A DNA stretch of 64,000 nt, from the NCBI GenBank assembly GCA_964360605.1, contig CAYHXN010000002.1:1-64000 (forward strand), read 5' to 3'. This DNA is from CAYHXN01 sp964360605 (GTDB lineage: Bacteria; Patescibacteriota; Minisyncoccia; UBA6257; WO2-44-18). The stretch's first letter is position 1. The number at the start of each line of letters is the position of its first letter. The notes beneath the pieces were generated by a model that saw only the letters and a program-made list of their open reading frames with translations, did not search any database and was not told where the DNA came from. Positions 46,386 to 54,719 of the stretch are shown piece by piece. A program made the position numbers and the translations under genes.

Positions 46386-47063
46386 ATGTCGTCTAGAGGT
46401 TTATCAATTTTAGAAGCGGCAATTAAAGAATTTATCCGCACCGGCAAGCCGATCAGTTCTGATGAATTGTTTAAAAAGTACGATTTTGGAGTGAAACCGG
46501 CGATGATTCGCGCTGAATTAAGCGAGCTAGCTAAAGCCGGTTATTTAGAACAGCCCCATACCTCCAGCGGACGCGTGCCGACTAATAAAGGTTATGAATT
46601 CATTGCCAATAAAGCTTTAGCAGAAATGAAAGCCAATCTGGATAATTTGAAACGCGGCCTTTTTGCCAAAAAATTTTTGGACTCTCATTTAAATAATCTA
46701 ATCGGCGACGTTTCGGGACAGCTTAATCTTTTAAGCGTCGGTTATCGGCCCAAAGACAAAGAAATTTCTAAACAGGGATTCGGCTCCCTTTTAAAACAGC
46801 TTTCGGTAGAAAATAAAAAAGATTTGATCGGCGTCGTTAACGATTTTGAAGAACTAGATAAACGGGTCGGGAAAATGGCGGAATTCGTTGATGGTAATCT
46901 GCCGAAGGTGTTTGTAGGAAAAAGTCCGGTAACCAAAAGCCAGCATTTATCAGTGGTGGCAGACGTTTTTAAAGACGGCGAAAACGAAATGATGGTTATG
47001 GTCATTGGGCCAAAAAGAATGAATTATGAAAAAATAATTAAATTTTTCCGATCCCTAAATTAA
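46386..47063 (+). CDS. hrcA: Heat-shock repressor HrcA, short form
   Basis: This 225-residue protein has an N-terminal winged helix (LEAAIKEFIRTGKPISSDEL; VKPAMIRAELSELAKAGYLEQPHTSSGRVPTNKGYEF, the HrcA signature) and a reduced C-terminal GAF-like domain (KKDLIGVVNDFEELDKRVG; MVMVIGPKRMNYEKIIKFF). Typical HrcA has about 340 residues, so the inserted dimerisation region is trimmed. It represses the operon through the CIRCE site 4 nt upstream. grpE starts 3 nt after its stop codon. Confidence 0.95.
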   Translation: MSSRGLSILEAAIKEFIRTGKPISSDELFKKYDFGVKPAMIRAELSELAKAGYLEQPHTSSGRVPTNKGYEFIANKALAEMKANLDNLKRGLFAKKFLDSHLNNLIGDVSGQLNLLSVGYRPKDKEISKQGFGSLLKQLSVENKKDLIGVVNDFEELDKRVGKMAEFVDGNLPKVFVGKSPVTKSQHLSVVADVFKDGENEMMVMVIGPKRMNYEKIIKFFRSLN

Positions 47064-47066
47064 TCT

Positions 47067-47540
47067 ATGAATAATGAAGAAAACAAAAAAATAGAAAATG
47101 ATTTGGAAGAATGTAAAAAGCAATGCGAAGAATATCTGAACGGTTGGAAGCGCGCGAAAGCCGATTTTATAAACTACCAAAAAGACGAAGCAAAAAGATT
47201 TGAGGAAATGCTGAAATTCGGGCAAGGCGAGCTGATTAGAGAGTTATTGGGAATTTTGGACAGCTTTGACCTTGCTACCGATTTGCCGAAAGGCGCCGCG
47301 CTGATTCGCCAACAGCTTGAAGAAATTTTAAAACGGCAGGGAGTGGAAACAATACCCATTCAATCAATCAAATCCGGCGAAGGCGCCCAGCAAGCTGACC
47401 CCGCTTTTCACGAAGTAATAGAAGAAATAGAATCAGAAGAACCCGCCGGTACAATTTTAGAAGAAGTAGTCAAAGGATACACATTAAACGGCCGAGTTAT
47501 TAGGCCGACAAAGGTCAAAGTCGCTAAAAGCAAACAATAA
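47067..47540 (+). CDS. grpE: Nucleotide exchange factor GrpE
   Basis: This 157-residue protein has a long N-terminal helix (KIENDLEECKKQCEEYLNGWKRAKADFINYQKDEAKR) and a beta domain with GAQQADPAFHEVI and GTILEEVVKGYTLNGRVIRPTKVKVA, the GrpE signature. It releases ADP from DnaK. It has the acidic N-terminus usual for the family and is 1 nt from dnaK. Confidence 0.96.
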   Translation: MNNEENKKIENDLEECKKQCEEYLNGWKRAKADFINYQKDEAKRFEEMLKFGQGELIRELLGILDSFDLATDLPKGAALIRQQLEEILKRQGVETIPIQSIKSGEGAQQADPAFHEVIEEIESEEPAGTILEEVVKGYTLNGRVIRPTKVKVAKSKQ

Positions 47541-47541
47541 T

Positions 47542-49374
47542 ATGAGTAAAATTTTAGGAATAGATTTAGGAACAACTAATTCCGCGATGGCGGTTATTGA
47601 AGGCGGCCAGCCAAAGATTTTAGAAAATGCCGAGGGAGCGCGCACTACGCCGTCCGTGGTCGCTTTTAGTAAAGCCAAAGAACGGTTGGTGGGGCTTTTA
47701 GCAAAGCGTCAATCCATCACTAATCCCAAGAATACAATTTTTTCGGTGAAGCGGTTGATTGGCAGGAAATTTACCGATGCGGAAGTGAAAAATGATATGA
47801 AGTGGCTTCCGTATGAAATGCGTGCGGCGGCAAGCGGCGGAGTAGAAATAAAAATCGGTGACGATTGGCATTCGCCTGAAGAAATTTCGGCGATGGTTTT
47901 AGCGAAGCTTAAAGCCGATGCCGAAGCTCGTTTGGGAGAAAAAATTGAAGAAGCGGTGATTACCGTTCCCGCTTATTTTGACGACAGCCAACGCCAGGCG
48001 ACCAAAAACGCTGGCGAAATTGCCGGACTGAAAGTTAAAAGGATTATTAACGAGCCGACCGCGGCGGCCTTGGCTTACGGCTTTAATACCAAAAAAGACG
48101 AGCAAATCGTGGTTTATGATTTTGGCGGCGGCACTTTTGACGTTTCTGTTTTGGAAGTTTCCGCCGATACCGTGGAGGTTAAGTCCACCGGCGGAGACAC
48201 TCATTTGGGCGGCGATGATTTTGATAAGCGCATTATTGAATATCTAGTGAACGAATATAAAAAACAGGAAGGCATTGATGTTTCCAAAGATCCGTTAGCG
48301 CTTCAGCGTCTTAAAGAAGCGGCCGAACGCGCCAAGCATGAACTTTCCACCGCTCTAGAAACAGAAATCAACCTTCCTTACATTACCTCCGATGCTTCCG
48401 GGCCAAAACATTTCTTGATTAAATTCCCTCGTACTAAACTGGAAAGCCTGGTTCAGGATTTTATTGACCACTCCATTGAACTTACGAAAAAAACCGTCAA
48501 AGAATCCGGTTTTAAAATAGAGGATATTGATGAGGTGATTCTCGTAGGCGGGCAGACCAGAATGCCGGCAATGCAAGAAGCAGTTCGCAAAATGTTTGGA
48601 AAAGAACCGCATCTGGGAGTTAATCCGGACGAAGTGGTAGCGATTGGCGCGGCGGTGCAAGCCGGTGTTTTTCAAGGCGACGTCAAAGACGTGCTTCTTT
48701 TAGACGTAACGCCGCTGTCTTTGGGAATTGAAACGTTGGGCGGTGTGATGACTAAGCTAATTGAAAAAAATACAACGGTTCCAACCGCTAAGACTCAAGT
48801 TTTTTCTACCGCCAGCGATAACCAAACTTCGGTGGAAATCCATATTTTACAGGGAGAGCGGGAAATGGCGGCGGACAGTAAAACGCTAGCGCGTTTCATT
48901 TTAGACGGTATTCCGCCAGCGCCGCGCGGAATGCCTCAAGTAGAAGTAGTTTTTGATATTGATGCGAACGGAATTTTAAGCGTTTCCGCCAAAGACAAGG
49001 ATTCCGGTAAAAGCCAATCTGTAAAAATTGAAGCTAGCACTAATCTTTCTAAAGAGGATGTGGAAAAAATGAAACAAGACGCCGCTCGGTTTGCCGACGA
49101 AGATAAGAAGAAGAAAGAATTGGCGGAAAATAAAAATTTGGCTGATAATTTAATATACGTGGCCGAAAAAGCAGTGAAAGACGCGGGTGACAAAATTACG
49201 GCGGAAGTTAAAGAAGCGGTTAATAAAAAGATTGAAGCTCTTAAAGCGGTGAAGGATGGGACCGACGCGGAGGTAATGAAAAAAGCCGCCCAAGAGCTAT
49301 CCGTAGAAATACAAAAAATCGGACCCGCGATGCAAAAGAATAGTTCGGGCAAGGAAGAGCCCAAAACGCAGTAA
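47542..49374 (+). CDS. dnaK: Chaperone DnaK (Hsp70)
   Basis: This 610-residue protein has the three Hsp70 signatures: IDLGTTNSAMAVIE, VYDFGGGTFDVSVLE and VILVGGQTRMPAMQEAV, then the substrate domain (DVTPLSLGIETLGGVMTKLIEKNTTVPT) and a helical lid. It folds proteins with DnaJ and GrpE. The acidic EEVD-like C-terminal tail is absent, with SGKEEPKTQ instead. The first two residues between ATP motifs are normal. It is the third gene of the CIRCE operon. Confidence 0.98.
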   Translation: MSKILGIDLGTTNSAMAVIEGGQPKILENAEGARTTPSVVAFSKAKERLVGLLAKRQSITNPKNTIFSVKRLIGRKFTDAEVKNDMKWLPYEMRAAASGGVEIKIGDDWHSPEEISAMVLAKLKADAEARLGEKIEEAVITVPAYFDDSQRQATKNAGEIAGLKVKRIINEPTAAALAYGFNTKKDEQIVVYDFGGGTFDVSVLEVSADTVEVKSTGGDTHLGGDDFDKRIIEYLVNEYKKQEGIDVSKDPLALQRLKEAAERAKHELSTALETEINLPYITSDASGPKHFLIKFPRTKLESLVQDFIDHSIELTKKTVKESGFKIEDIDEVILVGGQTRMPAMQEAVRKMFGKEPHLGVNPDEVVAIGAAVQAGVFQGDVKDVLLLDVTPLSLGIETLGGVMTKLIEKNTTVPTAKTQVFSTASDNQTSVEIHILQGEREMAADSKTLARFILDGIPPAPRGMPQVEVVFDIDANGILSVSAKDKDSGKSQSVKIEASTNLSKEDVEKMKQDAARFADEDKKKKELAENKNLADNLIYVAEKAVKDAGDKITAEVKEAVNKKIEALKAVKDGTDAEVMKKAAQELSVEIQKIGPAMQKNSSGKEEPKTQ

Positions 49375-49384
49375 AAATTATTTA

Positions 49385-50146
49385 ATGAATCCTAAAATCA
49401 TATCTTTGTTAGCCGTTTCTGTTTTGCTAGCAGGTGGTTTTGGTTATGCCGTATCACAAAAAAGTATTTTTCTCGGTGTTGTTTTGGGAGTTTTTTGGGC
49501 ATCCTTATTCGTTTTACGCAGTTTTGTTGTTGAGAATTGGCGAATTTCTCTAGCGGGAATTATTTTAGAGGTAGGCGCGATGTCATTTTGGATTTTTAGA
49601 ATGTTGCCGGGGTATTTGGTTTTAGGAATTTCTCTCTTAATGGCGATGTTTTTATTTTTGGGTTATCAATCCGGTCAGGGAGCGGTAAAAAACTCTTTTA
49701 AAATAAAATTTCTATCTTTAGGAAAACCAGTTATCATGCAAGTAGCAACAGTTTTATCGCTGGTTATTACGATGGTAATCATGTCTTCTTTTAATTTAGA
49801 TACTCCGAAATTAGCTAGGCAAGCATTTGATAAAACGATTGAGAACGCTCAAATGTTTTTGCCGATAGAAATTCAGGAAGCGCCAGCCGTTTTGAGAGCC
49901 CAAGTATACGAACAAGTTTTTGACGCGACCGTTGGGAAACTTTTACACTTACCGCCCGAGGTACAAAAAGGGATAGTTATAGGGATATGGCTTTTAATGT
50001 TCTTGAGCGTTCGGGGAGTACTGGTTATTGCCGATTGGTTAATTCTTGCCTTCGGTTCTTTATTATTTAAAATTTTGCTTTCCGCCCAATTTTTCAAAAT
50101 AACTTTAGAAAGTCGGGATAAAGAGATAATTAGTCTTGAATCTTAA
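49385..50146 (+). CDS. Polytopic membrane protein between dnaK and dnaJ
   Basis: This 253-residue protein has about seven hydrophobic helices (near 6-25, 28-46, 54-72, 76-93, 114-135, 195-212, 216-237) and a polar extracytoplasmic region (residues about 138-190) with a repeated DATVGKLLHLPPEVQKG-like helix. No family recognised. It starts 10 nt after dnaK in the same direction, so it is probably cotranscribed with the heat-shock genes and may be stress-linked. Confidence 0.72.
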   Translation: MNPKIISLLAVSVLLAGGFGYAVSQKSIFLGVVLGVFWASLFVLRSFVVENWRISLAGIILEVGAMSFWIFRMLPGYLVLGISLLMAMFLFLGYQSGQGAVKNSFKIKFLSLGKPVIMQVATVLSLVITMVIMSSFNLDTPKLARQAFDKTIENAQMFLPIEIQEAPAVLRAQVYEQVFDATVGKLLHLPPEVQKGIVIGIWLLMFLSVRGVLVIADWLILAFGSLLFKILLSAQFFKITLESRDKEIISLES

Positions 50147-50204
50147 AACTTGAAACACGGTAAAGTTTCATATTTCACTATTCACGGCTTACAATTTAAG
50201 TTTT

Positions 50205-51344
50205 ATGAGTAAGGATTACTACAAAATTCTTGGCATAGAAAAAACCGCTTCGGAGGACGATATTAAGCGCGCTTATCGGAAACTTGCTCATCAATATCAT
50301 CCGGACAAGTCCGGCGGGAGTGAGGCGAAGTTTAAGGAAATCAACGAGGCCTATCAGATTCTTTCCAATAAGGAAAAAAGGTCCCAATACGATGGATTCG
50401 GACGGACATTTTCTTCCGGAGGGCCATCCTCTGGCGGCGATAATCCGTTCGGCTGGGACTTTCGGACTTTTTCCCAGGAAGATGGAGGGGGTTTTGAATT
50501 TGGTTTTGACCCGAGAAATTTTTCCGGCGAAGGCGGGCCGGGGGGATTTGAGGGACTGAACGATATTTTTGACGCTTTTTTTGAAAGAATGGGCGTTAAA
50601 AAGAGAAAGACCTACAAGCGGGGCGCGGATATGGAAGTTCATCAGGAAATTTCTTTAGAAGAATCATTTAAGGGAGTAAGTAAAAAAATTACGGTAAAAA
50701 CTTTAAAAAAATGCGCGGATTGTGGCGGTTTGGGTTATGACGAAAAAGCTGGCGCGGATAAATGTTCCGTTTGCGAGGGAAGGGGAGAGGTTCGCGAGAG
50801 CCGTAACACTTTTTTTGGAAATTTTTCCCAAGTGCGTTCTTGCTCAAAATGTTTTGGTACCGGCCAAATTCCTAAAAAACCCTGCTCGGTTTGCGCTGGA
50901 GCCGGACGCGTGAAAAACGAAAGAGAATTGGTTATAAATATTTTGTCGGGCATTGGGGACGGACAGATTATTAAAGTTTCCGGCGGCGGGGAGGCGGGAG
51001 AGCGAGGAGCGGGCGACGGAGATTTATATGTACGCGTTCGCGTAAGGCCCCACCAGGTTTTTGAGCGGCATGGCGACGACCTCTATATCAAAAAAGAAGC
51101 TAACTTGCTGGACGTTTTATTAGAAAAAGAAATTGAAATTCCTAATATTGAAGGCGGAAAAATGCGCGCTAAAATTCCTTCCGGCTGGGATCTCAAGGAA
51201 AACTTAAAAATTTCCGGTGAAGGAATGCCGCGTCTCGGCACCCGACACCGGGGAGATTTTTATATTGTTTTATCCGTTAAAACGCCTAAAAAACTCAGCG
51301 CCAAAGCCAAAAAGCTTTTAGAAGACCTTGATAAGGAGATTTGA
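50205..51344 (+). CDS. dnaJ: Chaperone DnaJ (Hsp40)
   Basis: This 379-residue protein has the J domain (DYYKILGIEKTASEDDIKRAYRKLAHQYHPDK, with HPD), a Gly/Phe-rich linker, four CxxCxGxG zinc repeats (CADCGGLG, CSVCEGRG, CSKCFGTG, CSVCAGAG) and the C-terminal substrate domains. It delivers substrates to DnaK. It lies 58 nt after the membrane protein gene; the gap contains an AT-rich stretch with short inverted words (tttcatatttcac). Confidence 0.97.
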   Translation: MSKDYYKILGIEKTASEDDIKRAYRKLAHQYHPDKSGGSEAKFKEINEAYQILSNKEKRSQYDGFGRTFSSGGPSSGGDNPFGWDFRTFSQEDGGGFEFGFDPRNFSGEGGPGGFEGLNDIFDAFFERMGVKKRKTYKRGADMEVHQEISLEESFKGVSKKITVKTLKKCADCGGLGYDEKAGADKCSVCEGRGEVRESRNTFFGNFSQVRSCSKCFGTGQIPKKPCSVCAGAGRVKNERELVINILSGIGDGQIIKVSGGGEAGERGAGDGDLYVRVRVRPHQVFERHGDDLYIKKEANLLDVLLEKEIEIPNIEGGKMRAKIPSGWDLKENLKISGEGMPRLGTRHRGDFYIVLSVKTPKKLSAKAKKLLEDLDKEI

Positions 51345-51379
51345 ATAAGTTACTATAACAACGGTTCTTTTCTGGAGAA

Positions 51380-51613
51380 ATGATGAGATTAGCGAAGGCC
51401 TTTTTAAAAGCGGTTGGTGTGCTGCTTTTGATTACCGCATTTATGTCTATAATTGTGGCCATGATTTTGGCTATTTCCGAATTTTGGGGGAGCGCCGGCG
51501 TAGCGATTTTATGTATAATGATTCTTCTAGGTTATTTTACCAAGATGTTTTATGTTCATTCAAACGAAGACGAAAAAAAGAAGAAACAGCAAGAAAACAC
51601 CCCTGCCTCATAG
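51380..51613 (+). CDS. 77-aa two-helix membrane protein
   Basis: A TGGAG site precedes ATG ATG at 51380. Helices near 8-30 and 36-56 are followed by a highly charged tail (NEDEKKKKQQENTPAS). No family recognised. A terminator-like hairpin (ccctgc/gcaggg, 51601-51618) overlaps the stop codon. Confidence 0.65.
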   Translation: MMRLAKAFLKAVGVLLLITAFMSIIVAMILAISEFWGSAGVAILCIMILLGYFTKMFYVHSNEDEKKKKQQENTPAS

Positions 51614-51627
51614 CAGGGAATTTTATT
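51601..51627 (+). terminator. Terminator hairpin
   Basis: The stem ccctgc/gcaggg with a 6-nt loop is followed by AATTTTATTT. Confidence 0.75.
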
Positions 51628-51636
51628 TCTAGACGG

Positions 51637-51668
51637 TTATTCGCTTATTCGCACAAATGAGCGAATAA
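51637..51668 (+). repeat. Palindromic repeat (family P2), intergenic copy
   Basis: Arms ttattcgcttattcg and aaatgagcgaataa; 30 of 32 bases match the copy inside the glycosyltransferase gene at 29191. The next gene's -35 starts directly after it. Confidence 0.85.
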
Positions 51669-51697
51669 TTGACTAATTTTTATATATGTGCTATATT
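51669..51697 (+). promoter_or_regulatory. Sigma-70 type promoter
   Basis: TTGACT (51669-51674), 17-nt spacer and TATATT (51692-51697). The leader to the start codon at 51777 is about 70 nt and contains short inverted words (ctcg...cgag). Confidence 0.72.
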
Positions 51698-51776
51698 GTT
51701 GCAAGTTCTAAAATCTCGTTTTATTAGGGCTAATATAGCTCTAAGCGAGGTTGAGAAAATTTAGAGAGGAAAAAAT

Positions 51777-52277
51777 TTGAAAAATCGGAATGCGCTCTGG
51801 GTAGGGTGTTTGAAGAAAAAGTTTGCGTCGTGGTCAAAAATCATTAAAGAAGAGGTCACGGTGTGGTCTATAAAAAACAGTCCGCGGTTGCGCGTTTACA
51901 ACGCCGTAATTTCAACTCTTTTACTCATCTTTTTTATCACCGTTGTGTTTGTTGGATGTGCTTCTTCGTCGTCCGCGGTGGTTGAAAAAAGATTACTCCC
52001 CGTTCCGCCCTTTCAGGAACTTCTCAATTTTAAAGAGATAGCCGTCGGAATTTACGATCGCATTGAATACCAGCCGGAATTTTCTGTTTTTGAAAAGAAG
52101 AAAGAGAACGGCGAAAAAGAAGAAGGGATTGGGGGAACTTCTTGCACTATTATTCACTTCAGCGATGGAAGAGCTCAACCCATCTACGGATACATAACAA
52201 TGCCGTATCCAAGAGGAACAAAAATTAAGATTCTTCAGAACGAACTTTCCGCCTTCAAAATCGTAAAGGCGGAGTAA
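51777..52277 (+). CDS. Membrane-anchored or lipoprotein-like unknown protein
   Basis: TTG 51777 has GAGAGGA 6 nt upstream. The 166-residue protein has about 40 charged N-terminal residues, then one hydrophobic helix (about 43-60) ending FVGCASSSS, which resembles a lipobox but lies unusually far from the N-terminus. The exported part (100 residues) carries a Lys/Glu run and ends in beta strands (QPIYGYITMPYPRGTKIKIL). No family recognised. Confidence 0.62.
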   Translation: MKNRNALWVGCLKKKFASWSKIIKEEVTVWSIKNSPRLRVYNAVISTLLLIFFITVVFVGCASSSSAVVEKRLLPVPPFQELLNFKEIAVGIYDRIEYQPEFSVFEKKKENGEKEEGIGGTSCTIIHFSDGRAQPIYGYITMPYPRGTKIKILQNELSAFKIVKAE

Positions 52278-52297
52278 TCTAGCGCAATTCAACAAAA

Positions 52298-52327
52298 ACC
52301 CCGGCCACAAGACCGGGGGATTTCTTT
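52298..52327 (+). terminator. Rho-independent terminator
   Basis: The stem ccccgg/ccgggg is followed by GATTTCTTTATTT. Confidence 0.72.
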
Positions 52328-52364
52328 ATTTACGCATTGGCAAAACTCTTTGACTTTTCCCACG

Positions 52365-52438
52365 TGGTGCCCCCACAAGGAATCGAACCTTGGTCAACTG
52401 CTTAAAAGGCAGCTGCTCTACCATTGAGCTATGGGGGC
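52365..52438 (-). tRNA. tRNA-Lys (anticodon UUU)
   Basis: The minus strand folds as a 74-nt cloverleaf: acceptor GCCCCCA/TGGGGGC, D-stem GCTC/GAGC, anticodon stem GCTGC/GCAGT with loop CTTTTAA (anticodon TTT), T-arm CAAGG-TTCGATT-CCTTG, and an encoded 3' CCA. It is the only tRNA in the window. Confidence 0.95.
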
Positions 52439-52513
52439 TCTGTCAAAATTTAGTATAGACGATATTTTAGCACTTTTACAATTTTTTTCAAATCTGATAT
52501 CTTTTTTATTATT

Positions 52514-53734
52514 ATGCGAAATCCAAAAGCAATTTTAATTTTGGTGTTGGCGCTGGCGGTTTTCGCCGCTCTTTTTGTTTATCCAAACGCTTTGGGAAAT
52601 AAAATTCTGCCATGGCAGTTAGGTTTGGATCTCATTGGCGGCACCCAATTAGTTTATGAAATTGATATGAATGGCGTTCTTCCGGCAGATCGTGGTTCTG
52701 TTCATGATGGTTTGCGTGATGTAATGGAACGGCGTGTAAATATCTTTGGCGTGAGCGAGCCCCACGTGGTGACGGCAAAAAGCGGTAACTCTTATCGGAT
52801 ACTTATAGAATTGGCTGGCATACGTGATCCCCAGCAGGCGATTAATCAAATCGGACGCACAGCACTCTTAGAATTTAAAGAAGTAAGGGAAAAAAACGGC
52901 AAAGCGGAAATGCTTCCCGCTAAACTTACGGGAAAGTATCTCCAAAAATCTTTAGTAGTTTCTAACCCCACTACTTTTGAGCCAGAGATCCAGATTAACT
53001 TTAATTCCGTTGGTGGCCAGCTTTTTGAAGCAATTACTGCCGCTAATATCGGTCAGCCGATAGCTATCGTTTTGGATGGTGACGTAATTTCCGCGCCGGT
53101 AGTTCAGGATAAAATTTCCGGAGGGACGGCCGTTATTACCGGAGGATTTGATTTAAAAGAGGCAAGAAACTTAGCGAGTTTATTGAACGCTGGCGCCCTT
53201 CCGGCTCCGGTAAAGATAGTCAGCCAGCAAACAGTCGGCGCTTCGCTTGGCTTAGATTCTCTTAATAAAACCATGATCGCCGGTGCTGTCGGCACTCTTA
53301 TAGTGATGCTCTTTATGATTTTGTATTATCGTAGACTAGGATTTTTCGCCGCCGTGGCGCTTTTAATTTACGTGGCACTGACTCTGGCGGTTTTTAAAAC
53401 AGTTTCCATGACTATGACCCTCGCGGGTATTGCCGGATTTATTCTTTCCATAGGAATGGCGGTGGACGCGAACATTTTAATTTTTGAACGAACCAAGGAA
53501 GAGATCAAAAAAGGCGTTGCCAGGACGCTGGCTATTAACGAAGGCTTTAAACGCGCTTGGCCGTCTATTCGTGATTCCAATATTTCCACAATTCTCACTT
53601 CGGTTATTTTATATTACATGACCACAAGTTTCGTGAAGGGCTTCGCACTGGCGTTATTAATCGGCGTGTTAGTCAGTATGTTTTCAGCAATCACGGTTAC
53701 AAGATCATTGTTGAGGGTATTTATTAAAACATAA
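52514..53734 (+). CDS. secD: Protein-export membrane protein SecD
   Basis: This 406-residue protein has the SecD start (LGLDLIGGTQLVYEIDMNG), a periplasmic P1 domain with SEPHVVTAKSGNSYRILIELAGI, and six helices with GASLGLDSLNKTMIAGAVG and IGMAVDANILIFERTKEEI. It is shorter than the E. coli protein (615 residues) because the P1 domain is compact. With SecF it uses the proton gradient to pull proteins through SecYEG. secF starts 9 nt downstream. Confidence 0.96.
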   Translation: MRNPKAILILVLALAVFAALFVYPNALGNKILPWQLGLDLIGGTQLVYEIDMNGVLPADRGSVHDGLRDVMERRVNIFGVSEPHVVTAKSGNSYRILIELAGIRDPQQAINQIGRTALLEFKEVREKNGKAEMLPAKLTGKYLQKSLVVSNPTTFEPEIQINFNSVGGQLFEAITAANIGQPIAIVLDGDVISAPVVQDKISGGTAVITGGFDLKEARNLASLLNAGALPAPVKIVSQQTVGASLGLDSLNKTMIAGAVGTLIVMLFMILYYRRLGFFAAVALLIYVALTLAVFKTVSMTMTLAGIAGFILSIGMAVDANILIFERTKEEIKKGVARTLAINEGFKRAWPSIRDSNISTILTSVILYYMTTSFVKGFALALLIGVLVSMFSAITVTRSLLRVFIKT

Positions 53735-53742
53735 AGCTCCAA

Positions 53743-54606
53743 ATGAATATAATCAGTAAAAAATATATTTTTCTCACTTTCTCCGGACTTTTGGTTTTGG
53801 CCAGTATTTCAACTTTCTATTTTTTTGGCTTGAAGCAGGGAATTGATTTTACCGGGGGTTCTTTATGGCAAGTAAGGGGCGCGGCTTTGACTCAAGAGTT
53901 AATCCAAAAAATTCTTCCGGAAGCGATTATCACATTTCAACCTAATGAAAATAGTTTTCTTATTCGCGCCAAAGAGTTAACCGAAAGCCAGCACCAAAGC
54001 CTGTTGGTCGCTTTGAAGAAGGAGTCGGGCGTGGAGGTGGAGGAGTTAAGTTTTTCCGCCATTGGTCCGGCAATTGGGAAAGAATTGCGTTCTAAGTCCA
54101 TCTGGGCTTTCGCGGCAGTCATTTTGGGAATTTCTTTGTATATTGCTTTCGCTTTTCGGAAGGTGTCCAAGCCCGTGAGTTCTTGGAAGTATGGATTAAT
54201 AACTCTAGTAACTTTATTCCATGACGCGATTATTCCAACTGGCCTTATGGCTGTGTTGGGGAAATTAGCCAATATAGAAATTGATTCCAATTTCATCGTC
54301 GCTATTTTAGTGGTTATGGGATTTTCTGTCCACGACACTATTGTGGTCTTTGACCGGATTCGGGAAAATTTAAGGATTGCCGGCAATAAAAATTTTGATT
54401 TTAACGACCTAGTCAATAAAAGTATCGGGGAAACTTTTGCTCGGTCGGTAAACACTTCTTTAACTCTTATCTTGGTTTTATTGGCTATGTATTTTCTTGG
54501 CGCTGGCGCCTTGTCTTACTTCGTTTTGGTTATTTTAATCGGCACTATTTTCGGCACTTACTCCTCAATCTTCGTAGCTAGCCCTCTATTGACTTTAATT
54601 AAGTAA
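53743..54606 (+). CDS. secF: Protein-export membrane protein SecF
   Basis: This 287-residue protein has KQGIDFTGGSLWQV at the first helix exit, a small periplasmic domain, and six helices with SFSAIGPAIGKELRSKS and VMGFSVHDTIVVFDRIRENLR. It forms the SecDF complex with the product of the preceding gene. Length and motifs are normal. Confidence 0.96.
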   Translation: MNIISKKYIFLTFSGLLVLASISTFYFFGLKQGIDFTGGSLWQVRGAALTQELIQKILPEAIITFQPNENSFLIRAKELTESQHQSLLVALKKESGVEVEELSFSAIGPAIGKELRSKSIWAFAAVILGISLYIAFAFRKVSKPVSSWKYGLITLVTLFHDAIIPTGLMAVLGKLANIEIDSNFIVAILVVMGFSVHDTIVVFDRIRENLRIAGNKNFDFNDLVNKSIGETFARSVNTSLTLILVLLAMYFLGAGALSYFVLVILIGTIFGTYSSIFVASPLLTLIK

Positions 54607-54671
54607 TTTGATACAATATCAACAACCTTAATAAAGACATTCGAAGAGGATTTGTCGTATTTATAGAGCAC

Positions 54672-54700
54672 TTGACGCGTTTTTCATATTGTGATAAAAT
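54672..54700 (+). promoter_or_regulatory. Sigma-70 type promoter
   Basis: TTGACG (54672-54677), 17-nt spacer and TAAAAT (54695-54700), 19 nt before ATG 54720. Confidence 0.78.
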
Positions 54701-54719
54701 AAGAACAAATTAAAAAACC

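Noticed and set aside
47899..49364. Long minus-strand frames opposite dnaK (and similarly opposite copB, mnmA, ALDH)
   Set aside because: They are shadows of strongly conserved plus-strand genes and have no promoters, ribosome sites or recognisable domains.
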